Assembly: GCA_009919985.1 (NCBI GenBank)
Contig: RGAX01000197.1
Span: 1-5,249, forward strand
Source of the DNA: Opitutaceae bacterium
GTDB taxonomy: Bacteria > Verrucomicrobiota > Verrucomicrobiia > Opitutales > Opitutaceae
Direction: 5' to 3'
DNA length: 5,249 nt
Below the pieces are notes generated by a model, which saw only the letters and a list, made by a program, of their open reading frames with translations, ran no database searches and was not told the DNA's origin. This document shows, piece by piece, positions 1-5,249 of this stretch. A program made the position numbers and the translations under genes. Numbering within the stretch: the first letter of the stretch is position 1; each line of letters begins with the position of its first letter.

Positions 1-471
1 GCCGAACTCATCGCGCATCTCCGCGCCCTCGAGCTCGACGACCGCGGCAAGCTCATCACTCAAGACATCGTCCCGCAGATCGCCGAACGCCTAAAATTCC
101 TCGATCACGTCGGTCTCGGTTACCTGTCCCTGGAACGCCCCACTGAGACACTTTCTGGCGGCGAAGCCCAACGCATCCGGCTTGCCGCCCAACTCGGCAC
201 CAATCTTGCCGGTGTTCTCTACGTACTCGACGAACCTAGCATTGGCCTCCACGCCCGCGACAATGACCGCCTCATCGAGACCCTTCTAACGCTCCGCGAT
301 AAAGGAAACACACTCCTCGTCGTCGAGCACGACGATGAACTCATGGCACGCGCCGATCGCATCATTGACCTCGGCCCCGCGGCCGGCATCCACGGCGGCC
401 AACTGCTCGCCGAAGGAACGCCCGCCGAGATCCGAGCGAGCGCCCAGTCCCTCACCGGCGTTTTCCTATCC
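1..471 (+). CDS. uvrA: UvrA excinuclease subunit, end of first ATPase module (partial, 5' end off window, disrupted at 3' end)
   Basis: UvrA is the DNA damage-recognition ATPase of nucleotide excision repair; it acts as a dimer in the cytoplasm and loads UvrB at lesions. This segment, open from base 1, carries the end of the first ABC ATPase module: the signature LSGGEAQRIRL (from 151), Walker B YVLDEPSIGLH (220-252) and the H-loop histidine in VVEHD (328-330). It continues through the family's usual DLGPAAGIHGG stretch to SLTGVFLS. Walker A and the UvrB-binding region lie off the left edge. After about 471 this frame stops resembling UvrA and runs as nonsense to a TGA at 787-789, while UvrA homology resumes in another frame from about 468. 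The gene is therefore broken or mis-assembled here. Family identity is certain; whether it was an ordinary or a long tandem UvrA cannot be told from this piece. Confidence 0.93.
463..471 (+). other. Frame change and missing linker inside uvrA
   Basis: Codons in the first frame read SLTGVFLS up to about 471. Codons in the frame one base back read IRNLKGFDLRLPLGR from 468 and lead straight into the second Walker A. In UvrA proteins these two motifs are separated by a linker of roughly 20-30 residues, which is absent. The simplest reading is a deletion of several tens of bases that is not a multiple of three, or an assembly collapse at this point. Confidence 0.75.
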
Positions 472-1517
472 GCAATCTCAAGGGCTTCGACCTGCGCCTC
501 CCGCTTGGTCGTCTCATCATGGTTGCCGGGCCAAGCGGGGCCGGTAAATCGACGCTCTTTCGCGACGTCCTCCACCCTGCTGTTACCCACGCGATTGCGG
601 CTAAAAAATCAAAACTCACGGGCCGCGATTTTGCCACGGCCACGGCTTTCAGCGCTGAGGGTGCACCCACACCTTTTAAAGCCCTCACCGGCGCCGACAT
701 CTTCCGCTCCGTTGTCGAGGTCGACCAATCTCCGATTGGTAAAACGCCGCGCTCCACTCCCGCGACGTATCTGGGCATCTTCGATCTGATCCGGCAATTT
801 TTCGCCGCACTGCCCGAAGCCAAAATTCGCGGCTACACCGCGGCGCGTTTCTCCTTCAACACCACCGGCGGTCGCTGCCCGGCGTGTGAAGGGGCTGGCC
901 GCATCAAACTCGAGATGGCGTTCATGCCCAACACCTACCTGCCTTGCGATGACTGCCGCGGGCTCCGCTACGGACCCGACCTCGCCGACATCACGTGGAA
1001 GGGCAAATCTATCGGACAGGTCCTTCAACTCACCTTCGAAGAAGCGGCTACATTCTTCGACTTCCACTCGCAGCTCTCGCAGGTCTGCCAACTCATGATC
1101 GACTGCGGCCTCGGCTACCTTACGCTCGGCCAGTCCTCACCCACGCTATCTGGGGGTGAAGCCCAGCGTCTTAAACTCGTCACCGAGCTTTCCGGAGGGC
1201 TCGCCAGCTATCGCGAGCGCTCACGCGGTGAACGCCCACGCAACCTGTATCTACTCGAGGAACCGACCATCGGCCTTCATCTTAGCGATTGCGAACGCCT
1301 CATCCGCGTACTGCATTCGCTTGTCGAGCAAGGCCACAGTGTCGTCGTCATCGAACACCACCTCGATCTCCTCGCGGAAGCCGATTACATCATCGAACTC
1401 GGTCCCGTTGGCGGCCCTGACGGAGGCGAACTTTTATACCAAGGCGAACTCGCCGGCCTGCTCAAAAACAAACGTAGCCCCACCGCGCCGTACCTCAGCG
1501 CGAAATTAAAACCCTAA
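468..1517 (+). CDS. uvrA: UvrA excinuclease subunit, second ATPase module and C-terminus (frameshifted continuation)
   Basis: This is the C-terminal ATPase half of UvrA. Homology begins at IRNLKGFDLRLPLGR (468), ahead of any usable start codon; the first ATG at 519 falls just before Walker A and is probably not a genuine start. In order: Walker A GPSGAGKST (528-554); the QSPIGKTPRSTPATY block; the C-terminal zinc finger with Cys codons at 876, 885, 945 and 954 (CX2CX19CX2C, same spacing as E. coli UvrA); signature LSGGEAQRLKL (from 1146); Walker B LLEEPTIGLH (1251-1280); and H-loop VVVIEHH. The stop is TAA at 1515-1517. Two oddities are the first acidic residue of Walker B, Glu instead of the usual Asp, and about ten extra residues between the signature and Walker B. 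I associate both with long UvrA forms of Planctomycetes/Verrucomicrobia-type bacteria, from memory. Functional only if the frame break at about 468 is an artefact. Confidence 0.93.
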   Translation: MRNLKGFDLRLPLGRLIMVAGPSGAGKSTLFRDVLHPAVTHAIAAKKSKLTGRDFATATAFSAEGAPTPFKALTGADIFRSVVEVDQSPIGKTPRSTPATYLGIFDLIRQFFAALPEAKIRGYTAARFSFNTTGGRCPACEGAGRIKLEMAFMPNTYLPCDDCRGLRYGPDLADITWKGKSIGQVLQLTFEEAATFFDFHSQLSQVCQLMIDCGLGYLTLGQSSPTLSGGEAQRLKLVTELSGGLASYRERSRGERPRNLYLLEEPTIGLHLSDCERLIRVLHSLVEQGHSVVVIEHHLDLLAEADYIIELGPVGGPDGGELLYQGELAGLLKNKRSPTAPYLSAKLKP

Positions 1518-1608
1518 CGCGTTTCCTAAGCTCTCGTCGCCGTTTTTTGCCGAGGCTCAACGAGCTCATCAACGACGATCAACTCCCGCCGAGCACCTCT
1601 GCTTAAAT

Positions 1609-2256
1609 TTATTCACCAACTGCTCCGCTAGTCACTCGCACCACCGCGCGATCATGCACTCGGCTCAGAGTTACCAATGCAATCACCGCCCCCACCAGCG
1701 CCATCGCCATGTCCTTTTGCGTGTCCCAAATATCACCCTGCGTCCCGAGAAACGCCTCCGCCGCCGCTCCCTGCAACTCCGCGGTAATCCACTCGATGAG
1801 TTCGTAGAATGCAGAAAACGCTAAACACACCGATACGACCAAAAATGCCAGCCACCGACTCGCCCGCAGCTTTCCGTCCACGCTGACGCGCTGACTCAGC
1901 GGTGATGTCCGCAGCAAAATCTCACGAGTCAAAATAGCCGGGACAAAGCCCTGCGCAAAATGTCCGAGCTTGTCGTAGTTGTTGCGCGTCCAACCGAGGG
2001 CCCGACCCAGCGGATCCGTCGGCCCAAATCCCGGCACGAGCGCATACGTGTAATGTCCGCCAACAATCAACACTACGCCATGCAGCCACACGAGCAGCAG
2101 CAACATTGTCGAAAGCGGAAACCTCTGCGCGGTCGCTAGCATCAGTGGCACGCCAAAAATCACCGGCGCAACTTCTAGCCACCACGTCAATCGATCCTGC
2201 GGCGACAACCACGACCACGCCAAAATCGGCGCCATCAACCCGACAAACCAAATCAT
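1609..2256 (-). CDS. yjdF: YjdF/DUF2238 family inner-membrane protein
   Basis: A 215-residue integral membrane protein of the YjdF (DUF2238) family, whose biochemical role is not established. From the chosen start there are hydrophobic segments at about residues 3-17, 24-42, 49-66, 135-153 and 183-198. Family-typical motifs are GGHYTYA (66-72), NNYDKLGHFAQGFVPAIL (92-109), AFYELIEW (149-156) and LGTQGDIWDTQKDM (170-183); the conserved polar His, Tyr, Asp and Glu residues next to membrane segments could form a binding or metal site (inference). The start at 2256 is preferred because AAGGA lies seven bases upstream. An ATG at 2271 and a TTG at 2307 are alternatives; the TTG would begin three bases after the hydrolase stop. 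It is the last gene of the minus-strand operon and converges on uvrA. A small hairpin (arms 2274-2278 and 2282-2286) lies just upstream of the start. Confidence 0.9.
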   Translation of the reverse strand: MIWFVGLMAPILAWSWLSPQDRLTWWLEVAPVIFGVPLMLATAQRFPLSTMLLLLVWLHGVVLIVGGHYTYALVPGFGPTDPLGRALGWTRNNYDKLGHFAQGFVPAILTREILLRTSPLSQRVSVDGKLRASRWLAFLVVSVCLAFSAFYELIEWITAELQGAAAEAFLGTQGDIWDTQKDMAMALVGAVIALVTLSRVHDRAVVRVTSGAVGE

Positions 2257-2263
2257 TCGGCGA

Positions 2264-2268
2264 TCCTT
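2264..2268 (-). promoter_or_regulatory. Ribosome binding site of the YjdF-family gene
   Basis: AAGGA on the minus strand, seven bases before the ATG at 2256-2254. It is the clearest Shine-Dalgarno sequence seen on this strand, and it decides the start in favour of 2256 over the upstream ATG at 2271, which has only a distant GGGTG. Confidence 0.6.
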
Positions 2269-2310
2269 CATACGCTGATCATCAGCACCCCGCCGCGGAC
2301 TCAGCAAGCG

Positions 2311-3153
2311 TTACAACGCCACTACAAAATGGACTGCCTCCGCCACGACTTCCGGCGTCGATAAAATCCGAAAATGCCCACGCCCCGGACAGGGCACCAA
2401 CCGAGAACCGCGCCACAACGCCGTGAATTCCTCAGAGCCCGCGTAGTCCGTGCGATCGTCGTCGGGATCGTGTAACACGAGCGCCGGACACGGCGCGCGC
2501 CGCGCCACGACCCGCATATCGACATCCGTATCTTTCCATCCGCCCCGCCGCACAGCCGCCGCGAAGAACGCAGTGCGAACCTCCGGCGCCAGCTCAAACC
2601 GATCCGCCACGCGCTCGACACGCCGCCGATGACTCAGCGGAGGCGCGATCAAAACCAACCCTCGCGGCTCCAGCCCCATTAACGTCGTCAACGCAGCGCT
2701 TGCTGCCCCCGCGGAATGTCCGATCACCGCCCGGAGTCCTCCTTGTTGCGCGGCGATTTCCAAAATACACTCCGCCAACATCGGCACATGCGCCTCACGT
2801 CCTGGCGACTCGCCGTGCGCCGGAGCATCAAATGCCACCACGCGAAACCCCGCCACGACCAATGGTTCCGCTAAAGCCCCCAACTGCGCCGCTCGACCCG
2901 CCCAACCATGGGCGAGAATCACCAACGGTGCATCACTCACACCCCAGGTCCATTGGGCCAATGCACCCCAACGCGTCGAGACGCGCCCGCGCATGGCCGA
3001 CGCCAAATAATTTTGTTCGCGCAACGGAATGCGCGTGGGCGGGGGCGGACGCAGAAAAATATCCACGGCCAACTCCGCCCAAGCCTCCGGGGACTCCCCA
3101 GCGGGCAGCGTTAATCCCGCCCGCTCCGCCGCCTCTCGCAAGCGCGCGTTCAC
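2311..3153 (-). CDS. Alpha/beta-fold serine hydrolase
   Basis: A 280-residue alpha/beta hydrolase, probably cytoplasmic because no signal peptide is visible. After an N-terminal extension of about 75 residues, the core starts with LVILAHGWAG (77-86, oxyanion-hole HGW), then FDAPAHGES (108-116), the nucleophile elbow GHSAGA (145-150, Ser147), the acid in HDPDDD (228-233, probably Asp231) and the base in GRGHF (His260). The catalytic triad looks complete. The substrate cannot be read from the sequence; esterase or thioesterase activity is possible. It starts with GTG at 3153-3151, which overlaps the fabF stop by four bases (GTGA), with a weak GGTGGG six bases upstream, so translational coupling to the ketosynthase is likely. 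That pairing hints at acyl-thioester or ester chemistry, but this is inference. The hydrolase ends 54 bases before the preferred start of the YjdF-family gene. Confidence 0.88.
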   Translation of the reverse strand: MNARLREAAERAGLTLPAGESPEAWAELAVDIFLRPPPPTRIPLREQNYLASAMRGRVSTRWGALAQWTWGVSDAPLVILAHGWAGRAAQLGALAEPLVVAGFRVVAFDAPAHGESPGREAHVPMLAECILEIAAQQGGLRAVIGHSAGAASAALTTLMGLEPRGLVLIAPPLSHRRRVERVADRFELAPEVRTAFFAAAVRRGGWKDTDVDMRVVARRAPCPALVLHDPDDDRTDYAGSEEFTALWRGSRLVPCPGRGHFRILSTPEVVAEAVHFVVAL

Positions 3154-4472
3154 ACGCGGCCCACCACGAGCGAAGCATTTGTCCCGCCGAAGCCGAAGCT
3201 ATTGGCGAGCGCATAGTCCACGCGTTTTTTGACTGCGGTGTTGGGCGTGAAATTCAAGCCCAAGGCCGCGCAAACAGGATCGACGTTTTCCAAATTAATC
3301 GTGGGTGGAATCACACCGTGATGCACCGCAAGCACCGCGGCTAATGCACCCAACGCACCCGCGCCCCCGAGGAGATGACCGGTCATGGACTTCACGCCGC
3401 TGACGTGAAGCGTCGCCTTATTTTCGGCAAACACAGCCGCGATCGCCGCGCCTTCTTCTCCGTCGCCGCCAGGCGTCGAAGTGGCGTGCGCCGATACGTA
3501 GCCCACCTGAGTCGGCGCAACACCAGCATCGCGGAGCGCTTGCTCCATTGCGCGGCGCGAGCCTTCAGCTTCGGGTGCGAGCGAGGAAAGATGATACGCA
3601 TCACCGGAAGCCGAGTAGCCGCTGAGCTCCGCGTAAATGCGCGCGCCGCGCGCCTTCGCGTGTTCGTATTCTTCGAGGACCATCGCGACGGCGCCTTCGC
3701 CGATCACAAAGCCATCGCGGTCCGCATCGTACGGACGTGAAGCTCTTTCCGGCGCATCGTTGCGAGTCGAGAGCGCGCGCATCTGGGCAAACGCTCCGAC
3801 TGAAAGAGGACTGATAGCCGCCTCTGAGCCTCCGGCGACCATCACATCAGCTTCGCCGCGCTGGATCACGCGCAACGACTCGCCAAGCGAGTGACCGCTC
3901 GTTGCGCAGGCCGCCGTGTTACTCATGTTAGGCCCGCGAGCATCGAGCAGAATCGCCAGTTGGCCCGAGAGAATATTGGGCGCCACCTGTAAAATGAAGA
4001 ACGGTGAGATTTTGCGAAAGCCCCCGGTTTTCCACGTGTCATGCATCGCTTCGATCTCGGGTAGGCCGCCGAGGCCGACGCCCATATTGATCGCTAGGCG
4101 CTCGGGTTTCAGCGTCGCGCGCACTGCGTCGAGACCGGAATCAACATAAGCCTCAAGACCCGCGCCTAATCCGAGGTGCGTGAAACGCCCAAGCTTTTTC
4201 ATTTCCTTCGGCGAGAGCGCGGCGGTGACGGCTTCGCCCGCTGCGCCACGAGGATGTACCGGCGTCGCGATGGGCTTGGTGGGATCGTAATCCTTCACTT
4301 CGCCGGCGATCTGCGCGGTGCAGGCGGTCGCGTCAAAACGCGTAATTTTACCAATGCCGCTGCGGCCAGCCTGCAGGGCCTCCCAAGTAGCAGCGACCGA
4401 GTTACCGAGCGGTGTCACTGCGCCCAAACCCGTGATAACGACCCGACGACGTTTGTTTTGAGGTGTGTTCAT
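3150..4472 (-). CDS. fabF: Beta-ketoacyl-ACP synthase II (FabF family)
   Basis: Condensing enzyme of type II fatty acid synthesis: it joins an acyl chain held on its active-site Cys with malonyl-ACP, releasing CO2 and 3-ketoacyl-ACP in the cytoplasm. The 440-residue protein has the thiolase fold. Motifs include VVITGLGAVTPLG (11-23), the nucleophile Cys189 in AACATSGHS, SRPYDADRDGFVIGEGA (245-261), His329 in SAHATSTPGGD, Lys361 and His366 in VKSMTGHLLG, and NSFGFGGTNASLVV (424-437). Cys-His-His and the Lys are all present. It is somewhat longer than E. coli FabF (about 413 residues), mainly through an insertion around residues 60-90. The His329 motif has Ala where Gly is usual. The ATG at 4472 is preceded by an A/T-only stretch without a Shine-Dalgarno site. 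No acpP lies beside it; instead a TetR remnant is 10 bases upstream and a hydrolase overlaps downstream, so it may be a secondary, pathway-specific paralogue rather than the housekeeping copy. Confidence 0.95.
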   Translation of the reverse strand: MNTPQNKRRRVVITGLGAVTPLGNSVAATWEALQAGRSGIGKITRFDATACTAQIAGEVKDYDPTKPIATPVHPRGAAGEAVTAALSPKEMKKLGRFTHLGLGAGLEAYVDSGLDAVRATLKPERLAINMGVGLGGLPEIEAMHDTWKTGGFRKISPFFILQVAPNILSGQLAILLDARGPNMSNTAACATSGHSLGESLRVIQRGEADVMVAGGSEAAISPLSVGAFAQMRALSTRNDAPERASRPYDADRDGFVIGEGAVAMVLEEYEHAKARGARIYAELSGYSASGDAYHLSSLAPEAEGSRRAMEQALRDAGVAPTQVGYVSAHATSTPGGDGEEGAAIAAVFAENKATLHVSGVKSMTGHLLGGAGALGALAAVLAVHHGVIPPTINLENVDPVCAALGLNFTPNTAVKKRVDYALANSFGFGGTNASLVVGRV

Positions 4473-4482
4473 ATAAAAAATT

Positions 4483-4752
4483 TTAACGTTGGCAAAATTC
4501 CGCGCGCAACATCCGCCGCGCCGAAATCAATAATCCTTCACTCCGCTCAGGCGTCTCCGCCGCGCGCGCAAATAGCAAAGCCCCCACAAGCGAACTCATG
4601 AGATGAGTCACTCGATCGCGGTTGCGTTCCGCATCGCGCGCCAACTGTAAGGCCGCGCATAAGCGATCGATGTGCCTCGCAAAGCCCCGGGCATAACCCG
4701 AACGCCCGGCCGCATCGAGTCGCGCCATGTCCGCGCCCACAGCGACGAGGCA
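4483..4752 (-). pseudogene. TetR/AcrR-family regulator, C-terminal remnant
   Basis: About 89 codons resembling the ligand-binding C-terminal half of TetR-family repressors. The stretch runs from CLVAVGADMARLDAAGR through a helix-rich region (HIDRLCAALQLARDAERNRD) and LMSSLVGALLFARA to the end, with TAA at 4485-4483. The N-terminal helix-turn-helix, roughly the first 100 residues of such proteins, is absent. To the right of about 4750 the same reading frame stays open to an apparent ATG at 4881, but that part is the antisense of a ribonucleotide reductase coding region and is not TetR sequence. The TetR stop lies 10 bases before fabF, so in the intact genome this regulator probably headed the fabF operon and may have controlled it (inference). 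The assignment rests on general pattern rather than a single diagnostic motif. Confidence 0.65.
4738..4752. other. Junction between TetR remnant and ribonucleotide reductase fragment
   Basis: Two unrelated coding sequences on opposite strands meet here. Minus-strand TetR similarity ends at about 4752, and plus-strand ribonucleotide reductase similarity begins at about 4741 (SDEAKEVNRRIF). The few bases that fit both sides suggest a short shared sequence at the breakpoint. By hand count GC is about 68% over 4621-4740 and about 48% over 4801-5249. No inverted repeats, target-site duplication or transposase sequence is seen. It may be a real rearrangement or an assembly chimera. Confidence 0.75.
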
Positions 4753-5249
4753 AAAGAGGTGAATCGCAGGATATTCGAGACCATTTATTACGGGGCACTC
4801 GAGAAATCCGTAGATCTGGCTGCGAAACACGAGCCATATGAAACGTATGCTGGGTCGCCCGCATCCCAAGGCATCTTGCAATTCGATATGTGGAATGTGA
4901 CCCCTTCAAACAATCTCGATTGGACAGGATTAAAAGAGAGGATTGCAAAACATGGCCTCCGCAACTCGCTCTTGTTGGCACCGATGCCCACCGCATCCAC
5001 CTCGCAGATTCTCGGATTCAACGAATGCTTTGAACCATTCACCAGCAACATTTATAGTCGCCGCACCTTGGCAGGTGAGTTCGCATTGACCAACAAGTAT
5101 TTGATGAGGGAGTTGATCGAATTGGGTTTGTGGAACACCGAGCTGAAAAACAGCATCATTGCCAATCAAGGGAGTGTTCAACATATAGAGAACATCCCGG
5201 ATTCAGTGAAGCTAAAGTACAAGACGGTTTGGGAGATCCCAATGCGTCA
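4741..5249 (+). CDS. nrdA: Ribonucleotide reductase class Ia large (alpha) subunit, internal fragment
   Basis: Ribonucleotide reductase alpha reduces ribonucleotides to deoxyribonucleotides for DNA synthesis. About 169 residues are present, open to the right edge. They follow the eukaryotic RRM1-like branch closely: NRRIFETIYYGALEKS (from 4762), PYETYAGSPASQGILQFDMW, RNSLLLAPMPTASTSQIL (the PMPTAST loop that binds substrate phosphate), ECFEPFTSNIYSRR, LAGEFALTNKYL, LIELGLWN and YKTVWEI. This corresponds to roughly residues 530-700 of the about 790-residue human enzyme. The allosteric cone, the catalytic Cys/Asn/Glu loop and the C-terminal radical-transfer tyrosines are all outside. There is no true start: the frame opens after a TAA at 4648 and the left 90 bases encode non-homologous sequence. 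GC and codon use are lower than in the neighbours. The source could be a Bacteroidota-like bacterium, a phage or virus, a eukaryote, or the same organism. Confidence 0.93.

Noticed and set aside
455..475. Programmed -1 ribosomal frameshift in uvrA
   Set aside because: GTTTTCC is not a convincing slippery heptamer, and a simple frame slip would not explain the missing linker residues.
343..789. Independent 148-codon gene in the first uvrA frame
   Set aside because: Its first part is the end of the first UvrA ATPase module, and the rest, after about 471, is an out-of-frame reading of the second module.
1518..1608. Bidirectional terminator between uvrA and the YjdF-family gene
   Set aside because: Only a 4-bp stem (GCTC/GAGC at 1555-1565) and a T run not preceded by a stable hairpin are visible, which is too weak to call.
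2700..3344. Plus-strand open frame of 214 codons, proline-rich
   Set aside because: It lies antisense to the hydrolase and the end of fabF, shows low-complexity Pro/Arg composition typical of shadow frames in GC-rich DNA, and has no recognisable domain.
4672..4755. GTG at 4672 as a natural start for the ribonucleotide reductase frame
   Set aside because: The codons from 4672 to 4740 have no similarity to ribonucleotide reductase and are antisense to the TetR remnant, and the protein would start in the middle of its catalytic barrel.
4753..4881. An N-terminal part of the TetR protein starting at an ATG at 4881
   Set aside because: The sequence lacks any helix-turn-helix and is the exact antisense of conserved ribonucleotide reductase motifs, so it is an accidental open stretch beyond the junction.
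4788..5184. Several minus-strand open frames on the right-hand end
   Set aside because: They are antisense to the well-supported ribonucleotide reductase coding frame and resemble nothing.

Overview
The window is GC-rich bacterial DNA from 1 to about 4,740, with compact genes, a tight minus-strand operon and mixed ATG/GTG starts. It then switches abruptly to DNA of different composition that carries a piece of an unrelated gene. The style of the UvrA, FabF and YjdF-like proteins suggests a Verrucomicrobiota (Opitutales-like) bacterium. This is recognition from memory, not a search, so the taxonomy is tentative.

Layout: (1) 1-1517, plus strand: the C-terminal half or more of the excinuclease subunit UvrA, entering from the left edge. 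It is split by a frame change at about 463-471, where the inter-domain linker is missing. Homology runs in one frame up to the end of the first ATPase module, then resumes in another frame just before the second Walker A motif. (2) 1518-1608: a short convergent intergenic gap with no convincing terminator. (3) 1609-4472, minus strand: an operon transcribed right to left, fabF-type beta-ketoacyl-ACP synthase II, then an alpha/beta hydrolase (GTGA overlap), then a YjdF/DUF2238 inner-membrane protein. (4) 4483-about 4750, minus strand: the C-terminal remnant of a TetR-family regulator lying 10 bases upstream of fabF. Its DNA-binding half is gone. (5) about 4741-5249, plus strand: an internal fragment of a class Ia ribonucleotide reductase large subunit, truncated at the junction on the left and by the window edge on the right. 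It has no true start codon.

The minus-strand genes look like a small acyl-metabolism unit (ketosynthase plus serine hydrolase plus membrane protein), probably once controlled by the adjacent TetR regulator. The two most notable signals are structural: the TetR/ribonucleotide-reductase junction, with a drop from roughly 68% to 48% GC by hand count, and the deletion with frameshift inside uvrA. Both could be real rearrangements, but chimeric or faulty assembly is an equally good or better explanation. I see no convincing novel biological system, RNA gene, CRISPR array or insertion sequence.
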